Assembly (NCBI RefSeq): GCF_001894925.1
Contig: NZ_BCXD01000024.1
Span: forward strand, 1 to 64,000
Origin: Rhodococcus rhodnii NBRC 100604
GTDB taxonomy: Bacteria; Actinomycetota; Actinomycetes; Mycobacteriales; Mycobacteriaceae
Length of the DNA stretch: 64,000 nt
Reading direction: 5' to 3'
Of the stretch, positions 34,036 to 43,664 are shown one piece after another. The position numbers and the translations under genes are program-made. Position 1 is the stretch's first letter. Every line of letters begins with the position of its first letter. The notes under the pieces were generated by a model that worked only from the letters and a program-made list of their open reading frames with translations, was not told the DNA's origin and did not search any database.

Positions 34036-34971
34036 ATGACGACGAAAGCCGCACGCGCCGAACGGCCGAGCGAGTTCCCCGGCGGGGGACGCTACGGGTG
34101 GCTCGCGCACATCGAGACGCTCGATCCCGTCGCCGACGCGCACGAGATCCATCGCATCACGGGCGGTTTCGAGTTCCCGTGGGACTACAAGCGTGCCCTC
34201 GAGTTCGCACTGTTCCGGACGTACTGCGTCCCGAGCATCTCGCGGGTGCTCGTCGAGTCCGGCGAGTTCGAGCGGCGCCCGCAGAAGCGCTACGACGACA
34301 CGGCGCTGCTCATGGCGGAGATGCTCGAGCACGGTTACGACTCGCCGCGTGGCCGCAGCGCGCTGCGCACCGTCAACCGGCAGCACGGCAGGTACACGAT
34401 CGCGGGCGACGACATGCGCTACGTGCTGTCGACGTTCGTCTACGACCCGCTCGACTGGATCGACCGGTACGGCTGGCGTGCGCTGCACCCGCACGAGCGG
34501 CTCGCCGCGTTCCACTTCTACCGCGAGGTCGGCAAGCGGATGGGCATCAAGGGCATTCCCGCGGACTTCGACGAGTTCCGCGAGTTCAAGGCCGACTACG
34601 AGAACACGCGATTCCGGTACAGCGACGACAACCGGGCGATCGGGCAGTACACGGTGCGCCTGTTCGCGTCGTGGTTTCCGGCACCGCTGCGTCCCGTCGT
34701 GCGCCGGGGCGTGTACGCGATGGTCGACGACACGATGCGCGACGCGTTCGGGTTCCCGCCCGCGTCCCCGCTCGTCCGCCGCGCGATCGACGCGGCGCTC
34801 GCGGTGCGGGCGCGCGCGGAGCGGCTGATGCCGCCGAGGACGGTGTCGGTGGCCATCGACGGCGATCCGGGTAATCGCACCTACCCGGGATATCCCGAGG
34901 GGTACACGCCCGCAGACCTCGGAGCCGATCGCCCTGCGCCCGAGCAGGAGTCGCGGCGCGAGTCCTCGTAG
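34036..34971 (+). CDS. MpaB-family oxygenase (DUF2236)
   Basis: Haem-dependent oxygenase-like protein, 311 aa, of the family containing latex-clearing protein and MpaB. Landmarks are a WAHIETLDPVADAHEI-type start, the HRITGGFEFPWDYKRALEFALFRTY segment (seen as GGFEFPWDYKRALEF), and the conserved HPHERLAAFHFYREVGKRMG block. ATG 34036 has an AAAGGCGAGG site; the longer frame upstream is shadow. It ends one base before the GTG of the UvrA-like gene, so these are probably one transcript. No substrate can be named; oxidation of a lipid or terpenoid is a family guess. Confidence 0.85.
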   Translation: MTTKAARAERPSEFPGGGRYGWLAHIETLDPVADAHEIHRITGGFEFPWDYKRALEFALFRTYCVPSISRVLVESGEFERRPQKRYDDTALLMAEMLEHGYDSPRGRSALRTVNRQHGRYTIAGDDMRYVLSTFVYDPLDWIDRYGWRALHPHERLAAFHFYREVGKRMGIKGIPADFDEFREFKADYENTRFRYSDDNRAIGQYTVRLFASWFPAPLRPVVRRGVYAMVDDTMRDAFGFPPASPLVRRAIDAALAVRARAERLMPPRTVSVAIDGDPGNRTYPGYPEGYTPADLGADRPAPEQESRRESS

Positions 34972-34972
34972 C

Positions 34973-37504
34973 GTGAGCGAACCAACCGCGGCGCCCGCGG
35001 CGATCGAGGTGCGGGGCGCGCGCGTCCACAACCTGAAGAACGTCGACGTCGACGTTCCGCTCGGCATGCTCGTCGGCATCGCGGGGGTGTCCGGGTCGGG
35101 GAAGTCGTCGCTCGCGATGGGCGTGCTCTACGCCGAGGGCTCGCGCCGGTACATCGAGGCGCTGTCGACGTACACCCGCCGCCGTATGGCGCAGGCCCCT
35201 CGCGCCGACGTCGACCGCGTGCGGCACGTCCCCGCGGCGCTCGCGCTGCGGCAGCGGCCCGGCGTCCCCGGCGTGCGGTCGACGTTCGGGACGTCCACCG
35301 AGCTGCTCAACGTGTTGCGGCTGATGTTCTCGCGGCTCGCGCGGCACGTGTGTCCCAACGGGCACCGGCAGGAGCCGACGCTGAACGTCGGCGCCGAGGA
35401 GCCGATCGTGTGTCCCGTGTGCGGCGTGGTGTTCGAGGCGCCGGGGGCCGAGGCGCTCGCGTTCAACTCGGGCGGCGCGTGCCCCGAGTGCGACGGCACG
35501 GGCACGGTCCGCGGTGTCGACGACGCCGCGCTGATCCGCGACCCAGGTCTGTCGATCGACGACGGCACGGTGATCCCGTGGCAGATGTACGGGTTCAACG
35601 TCCAGCCGCAGATCGCCCGCGAGTTCGGTGTCCGCACCGACGTGCCGTGGCGGGAGCTGACGCGGCGCGAGAAGGACGTCGTGCTGGGCGGGCCCGAGGA
35701 GAAGAAGCACATCACCGTCACGACGAAGAACGGTGTGCACGAGCTCGACTTCACGTTCCGCAATGCGCGGCTCACCGTCACCGAGGAGCTGGCGCGCGCC
35801 CAGGACGAGAAGCGGCTCGCGCGCGTGCGGCGCTTCCTCACCGAGTCGGTGTGCCCGGAGTGCGGCGGTACGCGGCTCTCACCGGCGGCGCGGGCGCCGA
35901 GGATCGGCGAGGACGGCCTCGCCGACGTCACCGCCATGACGCTCGGCGACGTCGTCGAGTGGGCGCCGACCGTCGCCGGGACGCTGCCGGCGGACATGCG
36001 CCCGATGTCGACGAGCCTCGTCGACGCGCTGAACGGGATGGCGCGGCGGCTGCTCGAGCTGGGCCTCGCGTATCTCTCGCTCGACCGCGCGAGCGCGACG
36101 CTCTCGACGGGGGAGCGGCAGCGGGTGCAGCTCTCGCGCGCGGTGCGCAACGAGACGACCGGCGTGCTCTACGTCCTGGACGAGCCGTCGATCGGACTGC
36201 ACCCGTCGAACGTCCACGGACTGCAGGGAGTGATCGCCGATCTGCTGGCGGAGGGCAACTCGGTGGTGATGGTGGACCACGACGTCGCGGTGCTGCGGTC
36301 GGTCGACCGGCTGATCGAGATCGGGCCCGGTTCGGGACGCGACGGCGGAACCGTGATCGCCGAGGGCACCGTCGACGAGGTCGGGGCCGATCCGCGGTCG
36401 CTGATCGGCGAGTTCCTCACCGGCAGTCGCCGGGTCGTGGTGCGGCGGCCCGTCCCGGCGGCGGAGGTGTTCGCCCGCGGCGCGATCCGGTTGCGGACCG
36501 GCCGGCTCCACACGGTGCACCCGGTCGACGTCACGATTCCGCGCGGGCGGCTCACCGTGGTCACCGGCGTCTCCGGATCCGGGAAGACGACGCTGGTGCT
36601 CGAAGGCCTGGTCCCCGCGTTGCAGGCCGCCGAGAAGGAGGCACCGCTGCCCGCCCACGTCGAGGACCTCGACGCCGGTGGCATCGAGCGCGTCGACACC
36701 GTCGATTCGACGCCGATCGGAATCAACGTCCGCTCGACCGTCGCGACGTACTCGGGCGTCCAGGACGAACTCCGACGCGCCTACGCGCGACTCGCATCGG
36801 CGCGCGAGGCCGGGCTGACGGCGGGCGACTTCTCGTACAACACCGGATCGCTGCGCTGCCCGCGCTGCGACGGGACGGGCCGGATCTCGCTCGACGTGCA
36901 GTTCCTGCCCGACGTCGACATCACGTGCCCCGACTGCGGTGGCCTCCGCTACGGACCCGACGCCGAGCGTCATCGGCGGCCGTCCGCGACCGGCGACGGG
37001 GACGTCGCGCTGCCGGACCTGCTCGCGATGACGGTCGCCGAGGCGATCGAGCACGTGAGCGACCTGAAGAAGGTGCGGACGCGGCTCACGACGCTGCTCG
37101 ACGTGGGCCTCGGCTATCTCACGCTCGGGGAGTCGACGCCCGCGCTGTCGGGCGGCGAGGCGCAACGGCTGAAGCTGGTCGCCGAGCTCGACCGCCCGCA
37201 GAACCGCACGCTGTTCGTGATGGACGAGCCGACCGTCGGGCTGCACCCGCTCGACGTCGCGGTCCTGATCGTCGTGCTCGACCGGTTGCTCGATCGCGGG
37301 GCCACCGTCGTCGTGATCGAGCACGATCTCGACGTCGTCGCGAACGCCGATCACATCGTCGACATGGGCCCCGGCGGTGGTGTCGACGGCGGGCGCATCG
37401 TCGTGGCGGGGCCTCCCGACGCCGTCGCCGCGGAGCCCACGAGCGTCACGGGGCGGTATCTCCGCGATCATCGGGCGACCCGGCCGGGTCACGGGAAGCG
37501 ATGA
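34973..37504 (+). CDS. UvrA-like excinuclease ATPase (short form)
   Basis: Double-ABC ATPase, 843 aa, related to nucleotide-excision repair protein UvrA. Two Walker A sites (GVSGSGKSS at 38-46 and GVSGSGKTT near 524), two ABC signatures (LSTGERQRV and LSGGEAQRL) and zinc modules (CPVCGVVF, CPECDGTG; then CPRCDGTG, CPDCGG) are present. At 843 aa it is about 100 residues shorter than housekeeping UvrA and lacks obvious room for the UvrB-binding insertion, like UvrA2/drug-resistance paralogues. GTG 34973 follows the MpaB gene by 1 nt, and its stop overlaps the next ATG (ATGA). Role in damage or drug tolerance is inferred. Confidence 0.88.
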   Translation: MSEPTAAPAAIEVRGARVHNLKNVDVDVPLGMLVGIAGVSGSGKSSLAMGVLYAEGSRRYIEALSTYTRRRMAQAPRADVDRVRHVPAALALRQRPGVPGVRSTFGTSTELLNVLRLMFSRLARHVCPNGHRQEPTLNVGAEEPIVCPVCGVVFEAPGAEALAFNSGGACPECDGTGTVRGVDDAALIRDPGLSIDDGTVIPWQMYGFNVQPQIAREFGVRTDVPWRELTRREKDVVLGGPEEKKHITVTTKNGVHELDFTFRNARLTVTEELARAQDEKRLARVRRFLTESVCPECGGTRLSPAARAPRIGEDGLADVTAMTLGDVVEWAPTVAGTLPADMRPMSTSLVDALNGMARRLLELGLAYLSLDRASATLSTGERQRVQLSRAVRNETTGVLYVLDEPSIGLHPSNVHGLQGVIADLLAEGNSVVMVDHDVAVLRSVDRLIEIGPGSGRDGGTVIAEGTVDEVGADPRSLIGEFLTGSRRVVVRRPVPAAEVFARGAIRLRTGRLHTVHPVDVTIPRGRLTVVTGVSGSGKTTLVLEGLVPALQAAEKEAPLPAHVEDLDAGGIERVDTVDSTPIGINVRSTVATYSGVQDELRRAYARLASAREAGLTAGDFSYNTGSLRCPRCDGTGRISLDVQFLPDVDITCPDCGGLRYGPDAERHRRPSATGDGDVALPDLLAMTVAEAIEHVSDLKKVRTRLTTLLDVGLGYLTLGESTPALSGGEAQRLKLVAELDRPQNRTLFVMDEPTVGLHPLDVAVLIVVLDRLLDRGATVVVIEHDLDVVANADHIVDMGPGGGVDGGRIVVAGPPDAVAAEPTSVTGRYLRDHRATRPGHGKR

Positions 37505-38361
37505 TGCGGCAGACTGGGGGAGTGAGCGTCGCACGAACTCCCGAACGGCACGCCGTACGCGACGTGCTCGCCGATGCCGCCGCGCAGGCACGCGCCGCGG
37601 TCGAGGATCTGGGCGAAGGCGGTGTGGGCGCGTACCTGGGCGCCGTCGCCGAGGACGACACCGCCGCGACCCATCATTTCGCCACCGAGCTGCCCGGCTA
37701 TCGCGGCTGGCAGTGGGCCGTGGTGGTCGCCGCGCCCGCCGGCGCCGATCACGCGACGATCAGCGAGATCGCACTGCTGCCCGGACCCGACGCGCTCGTC
37801 TCGCCCGACTGGATTCCGTGGTCCGAGCGGATCAGGGCGGGCGACCTCGGCCCCGGTGATCTGCTCGCGCCGCACCCCGACGATCCCCGGCTCGTCCCGG
37901 GATACACCGCGACGGGTGATCCCGTCGTCGACGACACCGCGTTCGAGGTCGGACTCGGCCGTCGCCAGGTGATGAGCCGCGAGGGCAGGCTCGACGCCGC
38001 CGAACGCTGGTTCGAGGGTGAGTGGGGCCCGTCGTCGCCGATGGCCGAGGCCGCGCCGTCCACGTGCGGGCTGTGCGGGTTCTATCTGCCGCTCGCCGGT
38101 TCGCTGCGTTCGGCGTTCGGGGTGTGCGGCAACGAGTTCGCCGCCGACGGCCACGTCGTGCACGCCGAGTTCGGCTGCGGTGCACACTCCGACACCGAAC
38201 TCCCCGGCGGTGCCGGGTCGCCGCGCTACGAAGCGTTCGACGACGCCGCCGTCGAGATCGTCGAGCGGCCCGTGCCGGCGACCGAGGCCGAGACGGCCGA
38301 GCAGGTGTCCGAGACTGTCGAGCAGGCGACCGAGACCGGGGCCGGCGAATCACCGAGCTAG
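37501..38361 (+). CDS. DUF3027 zinc-ribbon protein
   Basis: A 286-aa actinobacterial protein. The first ~190 residues are a soluble domain with GYRGWQWAVVVAAP and GPDALVSPDWIPWSERI, typical of DUF3027. A zinc-ribbon-like CxxC pair follows (STCGLCGFYLP and FGVCGN, with a further Cys/His in FGCGAH). The C-terminal tail is Glu/Thr-rich and low-complexity. ATG 37501 overlaps the UvrA-like stop as ATGA; GTG 37522 is an alternative. The 3' end overlaps the following ATPase frame. Function unknown; identification of DUF3027 is from recall of the family. Confidence 0.75.
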   Translation: MMRQTGGVSVARTPERHAVRDVLADAAAQARAAVEDLGEGGVGAYLGAVAEDDTAATHHFATELPGYRGWQWAVVVAAPAGADHATISEIALLPGPDALVSPDWIPWSERIRAGDLGPGDLLAPHPDDPRLVPGYTATGDPVVDDTAFEVGLGRRQVMSREGRLDAAERWFEGEWGPSSPMAEAAPSTCGLCGFYLPLAGSLRSAFGVCGNEFAADGHVVHAEFGCGAHSDTELPGGAGSPRYEAFDDAAVEIVERPVPATEAETAEQVSETVEQATETGAGESPS

Positions 38362-41150
38362 CCGACCCGTTCGGCACCTCCGAGCTGCGACGCGCGACCC
38401 TCGGTGCCTGGCTGTCGTCACCGACGCGACTGCGTGAGGACGCCGCCGCCGAATCCGATCTGGTCCGTGGCGGCTATCGCGACCGGCTGTTCACCGAGCT
38501 GATCCAGAACGCGTCGGACGCCGCCGCTCAGGCCGGGACTCCGGGCCGGGTGCGCGTCCGGCTCGCGGAGCGGACGCTCGCGATCGCCAACACCGGCGTG
38601 CCCGTCACCGCTGCGGGAGTGCAGTCGATGCTCGCGCTGCGCGCCTCGAGCAAGACCGACCTGCCGCACGGCGATCGTCCCGGCGGTGAGGTCGGCCGAT
38701 TCGGGGTCGGCTTCACGAGCGTGCTGTCGGTCGCCGACGACGTCGAGGTCCGGTCGACGAGCGGCTCGGTCGCGTTCTCTGCCGAGCGGACGCGGGCCGC
38801 ACTCGCCGCCGACGGCGTCGAGGATCCGGGGGAGATCGCCGTTCTGCGACTCGCGTGGCCGATCGCCGCGCCGCCGCCGGACGGATTCGAGACGGAGATC
38901 GTGTTGCGGCTGCGCGACGACGTCGACACGGACGCCCTGCTCGCGGCGATCACGCGTGACGCCCCGGACCTGCTGCTCGAACTTCCCTCGGTCGCGTCGA
39001 TCGACGTCGCGGGCGACGTGGTGCGGCGCGACGAACGAGAGCGCGGCGCGGTCACCGAGATCGCCGTCGGCGACCAGCGGTGGTGGCAGGTCCGCGCACC
39101 GCACGCGCGGTGGCTGATCCCCGTGCGCGGGGAGACGCCGCGCAGCGTCGGCGACGACGTGCTGCGCGCCCCGACCGCCTCGGACGAGGCACTCTCCCTT
39201 CCGGCGCGGATCGTCGCCGACGTCGCGATGGCGCCCGATCGCCGCCGCGTCGCCGCCGATGCCGATGTCCCGCGCCTCGCCGCCGGATACGCCGACGTCG
39301 TCTCCGCGCTGCCGCCCGAACACCGCGCCCGCCTCGTCCCTGCCCCCGGCTTCCCGCGCAGCGAGGTCGACGCAGTGCTGCGCGAGGCGCTCGTACGCGA
39401 GCTGGCGGAGCGGCCGTGGGTTCCCACCGTCGCCGAGGACGGCGTCGCGGGCGGCGACGTCCCCGGATCGCGCGCGCGGGTCTTCGGCGGACTCACCGAC
39501 GAGCTGGCCGCGATCGTGGGCGGCGTCGTCGGCGACCTCGCCGTCCCGGCGCTGTCCGGCTCCCGGGAGACCGCACTGCTACTGGCGGCAGGGGCCGCCC
39601 GGCTGGATCTCGCGGGACTCGCCGAACTGCTCGAAGGTGTCGGCCGGCCACCCGCGTGGTGGGGGCGGCTCTACGACGCGCTCGCCCCGTTCGTCGTGGA
39701 TTCGGTTGCGGCAGAAGAGCTCGCGACGCTCCCCGTCCCGCTCTCGGACGGCCGCCGCGTCACCGGTCCCCGGACCGTGGTCTCGGGCGACGCCGACGAT
39801 CTCGCCGGTGTCACCGGCGTCACGTGGGCTCGGCTCGCCCATCCGGACGCCGACCGGCCGCTGCTCGCGCGCCTCGGGGCGCGCCGCGCGAGCGCCGTCG
39901 ACCTGCTCGACGATCCGGCGCTGCGCGCGCTGATCGACGACGCCGCGGACGACCTGCTCGACGCCGACGAGACCGCCGCGGTCACCGAAGCCGTCATGGC
40001 ACTCGCAGCGCGGGTACCCGTCGGCGCCGCTCCCGTCTGGCTCGGTGGCCTGCTGCTCCCGGACAGCGACGGCGACGAGGTGCCGGCCGATCAGCTGCTC
40101 GTGCCCTCGACACCGCTCGCGGGCCTGCTGATCGAGGACGCGCCGTTCCGGATCGTCGCCGACGACGCCGTGGCCCGGTGGGGCGAGCACGCGCTGCGCG
40201 TCGTCGGTGTGGGCGACGGATTCGCCGTTCCCACAGTCGATCCGGCCGACGCCGACGAGCTCGGCCTGGACGAGTTCGAGGTGTGGTCGGCTGCGCGGGA
40301 CGTCGTGCCCGAGCAGGTCACCGTCGTGCGCGATCTCGACCTCGTGGATCCCGATCGCTGGCGGGAGGCGCTGACCGTACTCGCCGCCGATCCCGCCGTC
40401 GCGCCCCTCCTCGCCGACCGCGACGGGTACACCGCGTGGTGGCTGCGCGGGAACGTCGTGCTGGCCGGACGGCCGATCGCGGTGCTCCGCGCACCCGGCG
40501 ACCCGACCTTCGCGGGCCTGCTCGACGCCGTCGAGCATCCCGCCGCGTCGGCGCTGACGGGCCTGCTCGCCGGTGCGCGCGTCGAATCGCCCGTCCTCGC
40601 ACGCAGGCTCGTGGCCGCGCTCGGCGAGCGCGACCGCGCCGTGGCACCGGACGTCGTCGCGCGAGCCCACGGCGCGCTCGCGCGCGCGGTCGCGGACGGG
40701 ACCGTCGAGGTCCCGGACATCGAGCCGCCCGAACAGGTACGGGGGATCTCGGGGGCCGTCGTCGCGGCCGAGGACGCACTCGTGCTCGACGCCGGCTGGT
40801 ACGCGCACGTCGTCGACCCCGATCGGCTCGTGGTGGGCGATCTCGCGACGGCCGAGGCCCTCGCCGACCTGCTCGATCTGCCGACGGCGTCGTCGCGGAT
40901 CGACGCGAGCGTCCTCGGCGCGGGCGAGCGGGTGCGGCTCGGCGACGACGCCGCGGCCGTCACGGCGTTCGCGGCGGCGGGCGCCGTCGTCCCCGATGCG
41001 ACGGTGACGCTGCACGATCGGCTGCGGGTCCGCGTCGGCAGCGCGGTCACGGGGGAGTACGACGTCCCGTGGTGGGTGGATCCGGACGGAACACTGCACT
41101 GCGTGCGTGGCGCGATCTCGCCGACCGTCGTCGCAGGTGCGCGCCGGTGA
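38349..41150 (+). CDS. Sacsin-N-terminal / Hsp90-like GHKL ATPase-domain protein
   Basis: A ~933-aa protein whose first ~250 residues form a GHKL ATP-binding fold as in Hsp90 and sacsin: N-box ELIQNASDAA, a G1 region IANTGVPV in which the usual DxG is NTG, and G2 GRFGVGFTSVL. The remainder is a long Asp/Ala-rich region without recognised domains. No ATG, GTG or TTG lies between the DUF3027 overlap and the N-box. Homology-like sequence (TELADPFGTSELRR) begins right after ATC 38349, the position where a GTG/ATG would be expected; CTG 38385 is the other option. It overlaps DUF3027 at its start and PAP2 at its end (GTGA). Chaperone-like role inferred. Confidence 0.72.
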   Translation: MTELADPFGTSELRRATLGAWLSSPTRLREDAAAESDLVRGGYRDRLFTELIQNASDAAAQAGTPGRVRVRLAERTLAIANTGVPVTAAGVQSMLALRASSKTDLPHGDRPGGEVGRFGVGFTSVLSVADDVEVRSTSGSVAFSAERTRAALAADGVEDPGEIAVLRLAWPIAAPPPDGFETEIVLRLRDDVDTDALLAAITRDAPDLLLELPSVASIDVAGDVVRRDERERGAVTEIAVGDQRWWQVRAPHARWLIPVRGETPRSVGDDVLRAPTASDEALSLPARIVADVAMAPDRRRVAADADVPRLAAGYADVVSALPPEHRARLVPAPGFPRSEVDAVLREALVRELAERPWVPTVAEDGVAGGDVPGSRARVFGGLTDELAAIVGGVVGDLAVPALSGSRETALLLAAGAARLDLAGLAELLEGVGRPPAWWGRLYDALAPFVVDSVAAEELATLPVPLSDGRRVTGPRTVVSGDADDLAGVTGVTWARLAHPDADRPLLARLGARRASAVDLLDDPALRALIDDAADDLLDADETAAVTEAVMALAARVPVGAAPVWLGGLLLPDSDGDEVPADQLLVPSTPLAGLLIEDAPFRIVADDAVARWGEHALRVVGVGDGFAVPTVDPADADELGLDEFEVWSAARDVVPEQVTVVRDLDLVDPDRWREALTVLAADPAVAPLLADRDGYTAWWLRGNVVLAGRPIAVLRAPGDPTFAGLLDAVEHPAASALTGLLAGARVESPVLARRLVAALGERDRAVAPDVVARAHGALARAVADGTVEVPDIEPPEQVRGISGAVVAAEDALVLDAGWYAHVVDPDRLVVGDLATAEALADLLDLPTASSRIDASVLGAGERVRLGDDAAAVTAFAAAGAVVPDATVTLHDRLRVRVGSAVTGEYDVPWWVDPDGTLHCVRGAISPTVVAGARR

Positions 41151-41704
41151 CGGAGACACTCGCGGCGGCCGACGGGCTCGACGGCGCCGTGCTCGACTCC
41201 GTGCTGCGCGACCGCACCCCGGGTCTCGCGGAAGTCCTGTACGCCGTCACCTACACGGGCGGGACGGCGGCGATCGCGATCGGAGCCGCGATCGTCGCGC
41301 TCGCGTTGCTCGTCCGGGGCCGGCGCGGTGACGCCGTGTTCGTCGCCGCCGCGACGGCGTTCAGCTTCGTCGCGATGAACGTACTGAAACTCGTGTGGCG
41401 GCGCGAACGCCCGCCGGTTCCGGAGCGGCTCGTCGAGGTGTCGAGCTACTCGTTCCCGTCGGGGCACGCGATGCTCACGGCGCTGTTCGCGGGTGTCGTC
41501 GTCACCGTGCTCGTGCGATCACGGCTGCCGCGGGCGGCGCTCGTCGCGGCGATCACGTGCATGGTGGTCTACACGATCGCGATCGGACTCACTCGGGTGT
41601 ACCTCGCGGCGCACTGGATGACGGACGTCCTCGCGGGATGGGCCGCCGGCGGCGCGCTGGCGCTCGTCGCCGCGGCGATCGCGTCACGCGTACGACGTGG
41701 CTGA
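41147..41704 (+). CDS. PAP2-family membrane phosphatase
   Basis: Polytopic phosphatase acting on lipid pyrophosphates or phosphatidic acid, 185 aa. All three catalytic motifs are seen: KLVWRRERP (C1, KxxxxxxRP), FPSGHA (C2, PSGH) and TRVYLAAHWMTD (C3, with catalytic His and Asp). Four to five hydrophobic spans are evident. GTG 41147 overlaps the TGA of the sacsin-like ATPase gene (GTGA), suggesting coupled translation. Likely role is undecaprenyl-pyrophosphate recycling or lipid turnover on the outer membrane face. Confidence 0.88.
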   Translation: MTETLAAADGLDGAVLDSVLRDRTPGLAEVLYAVTYTGGTAAIAIGAAIVALALLVRGRRGDAVFVAAATAFSFVAMNVLKLVWRRERPPVPERLVEVSSYSFPSGHAMLTALFAGVVVTVLVRSRLPRAALVAAITCMVVYTIAIGLTRVYLAAHWMTDVLAGWAAGGALALVAAAIASRVRRG

Positions 41705-41730
41705 CTCGCCGGTCCGGTCCGGCCGGTGAC

Positions 41731-41988
41731 TCAGAGCAGTCCCTGCTGGGCGCCGCGTTTTCCTGCGCGCGCACTCCGCAGCTGAATCGAATAGAGCACG
41801 AAGCCCACGGCGCCGAGAATCACTCCCGCGATGCACGCTTCGAGTGCGCCGTACCACTGCGTGTCGGTGGCGATCACCACAACGCCGGTGACGATCCACG
41901 CCGCGACGCCTCCCACGAGCGCGACGCGCGGATCGCTCAGGCGGCGCAAAACCGCAGGCTCGGGTACCGATATCGGCTCGGACGGCAT
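41731..41988 (-). CDS. DUF2530-like small membrane protein (85 aa)
   Basis: Two hydrophobic helices (ALVGGVAAWIVTGVVVIA and CIAGVILGAVGFVLY) joined by TDTQWYGALE, typical of DUF2530. The start ATG 41988 is preferred over the GTG at 41997 because TACAGT (42001-41996, minus strand) lies exactly 7 nt upstream, indicating a leaderless mRNA. It is convergent with the PAP2 gene (26 nt gap) and divergent from the purine permease. Function unknown. Confidence 0.75.
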   Translation of the reverse strand: MPSEPISVPEPAVLRRLSDPRVALVGGVAAWIVTGVVVIATDTQWYGALEACIAGVILGAVGFVLYSIQLRSARAGKRGAQQGLL

Positions 41989-42135
41989 GATGGCCACTGT
42001 ACGGTGGCGATGCCGACGCGGTGCGATCGCGCCACGGGACGCGCGAGCCGTGGTGGTTGGTCCGGCGGGCGAGGGTGTATTTTTCGCGGGTTCGGAAATA
42101 CTCGGGGATCACGGCGCGAAGAGGACGAAACGGCC

Positions 42136-43590
42136 ATGGCAGTCGGCACCAAGCTGCTCGACAACTACTTCAAGATCAGCGAACGCGGCTCGACCGTGAG
42201 CGCCGAGGTGCGTGGGGGCGTCGTCACGTTCTTCGCGATGGCGTACATCGTCGTGCTCAATCCGCTGATCCTCGGCAGCTTCTCGCCCGACGACGCCGTC
42301 GCCAAGGTCGACGTGCTCGGGAACATCCTTCCGGTCAACCAGGTCGCGGCCGTCACGGCGCTCGTCGCGGGCCTCATGAGCATCGTCTTCGGCGTCGTCG
42401 CGAACTATCCGTTCGCGATCGCCGCGGGCCTCGGCATCAACTCGCTGCTCGCGGTGACCATCGCGCCGCAGGTCACGTGGCCCGAGGCGATGGGGCTCGT
42501 CGTGATCGACGGCATCATCATCGTGGTCCTCGCGCTCACCGGCTTCCGCACCGCCGTCTTCAACGCGATCCCGCCCGAACTCAAGGCGGCGATCGCCGCG
42601 GGCATCGGCGCGTTCATCGCGTTCATCGGTCTCGTCGACTCGGGCTTCGTCCGCCGCATCCCCGACGCCGCCGGCACCACCGTCCCCGTCGGCCTCGGCA
42701 TCGACGGCTCGATCGCGTCGTGGCCGACCGCCGTGTTCGTCTTCGGCCTGCTGCTCATGGGCGTCCTCGTGGCACGAAAGGTCAAGGGCGGCCTGCTCAT
42801 CGGCATCGTCGTCACGACGATCGTCGCGGCCATCGTCGAAGCGTTCGCGAACGTCGGCCCGTCGCAGGGCACCAATCCCAAGGGCTGGAACCTCTCGACT
42901 CCCGAGCGGCCCGACAGCTTCTTCGGCCTGCCCGACCTCAGCCTCGTCGGCGACGTCAGCGTGTTCGGCGCGTTCACCCGGATCGGTGTCATCGCCGCGT
43001 CGCTGCTCGTCTTCACGCTCGTCCTCGCGAACTTCTTCGACGCGATGGGCACGATGACGGGACTCGGCAAGGAAGCGAACCTCGTCGACGAGAAGGGCAA
43101 TCTCCCCAAGATCGGCAAGGCGCTCGTCGTCGAGGGCGCGGGTGCGATCGCGGGCGGTGGTGCCTCGGCGAGCTCGAACACCGTCTTCGTCGAATCGGCG
43201 TCCGGCATCGCGGAAGGGGCGAGGACGGGCCTCGCGAACGTCGTCACCGGCATCCTGTTCCTCGTCGCGATGTTCTTCACGCCGCTCTACTCGGTCGTTC
43301 CGATCGAGGCGGCGGCGCCCGCGCTCGTCGTCGTCGGCGCGCTCATGATCGCGCAGGTCCTCGACATCGACCTGCGCCGGTTCGAGATCGCGCTGCCGGC
43401 ATTCCTCACGATCCTCGCGATGCCGTTCACGTACTCGATCGCCAACGGCATCGGCGTCGGCTTCATCTCGTGGGTCGTCCTGCAGACCGCCGCGGGCAAG
43501 GTGAAGCAGATCCACCCGCTGCTGTGGATCGTCGCGGCCCTGTTCGTCGCGTACTTCACGATCGACCCGATCACCGAGGCACTGACCTGA
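42136..43590 (+). CDS. NCS2-family (AzgA-type) purine permease
   Basis: Proton-linked nucleobase transporter, 484 aa, with about 12-14 hydrophobic spans. The AzgA-like signature pieces are TFFAMAYIVVLNPLIL near the N-terminus, YPFAIAAGLGINSLLA, the FDAMGTMTGLGKEANL block and GAIAGGGASASSNTVFVESASG. Members move adenine, guanine and hypoxanthine. ATG 42136 lies after GAAACGGCC, without a strong ribosome site. It is followed after 74 nt by the MarR gene. Exact substrate not determined. Confidence 0.9.
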   Translation: MAVGTKLLDNYFKISERGSTVSAEVRGGVVTFFAMAYIVVLNPLILGSFSPDDAVAKVDVLGNILPVNQVAAVTALVAGLMSIVFGVVANYPFAIAAGLGINSLLAVTIAPQVTWPEAMGLVVIDGIIIVVLALTGFRTAVFNAIPPELKAAIAAGIGAFIAFIGLVDSGFVRRIPDAAGTTVPVGLGIDGSIASWPTAVFVFGLLLMGVLVARKVKGGLLIGIVVTTIVAAIVEAFANVGPSQGTNPKGWNLSTPERPDSFFGLPDLSLVGDVSVFGAFTRIGVIAASLLVFTLVLANFFDAMGTMTGLGKEANLVDEKGNLPKIGKALVVEGAGAIAGGGASASSNTVFVESASGIAEGARTGLANVVTGILFLVAMFFTPLYSVVPIEAAAPALVVVGALMIAQVLDIDLRRFEIALPAFLTILAMPFTYSIANGIGVGFISWVVLQTAAGKVKQIHPLLWIVAALFVAYFTIDPITEALT

Positions 43591-43664
43591 TCCCGGTCGC
43601 CCGAGCGGCAGTGATCTCGGTCCGCGGCGACGTCGGTGCCCGAACTGTCCCGTATTCTGCAGGC

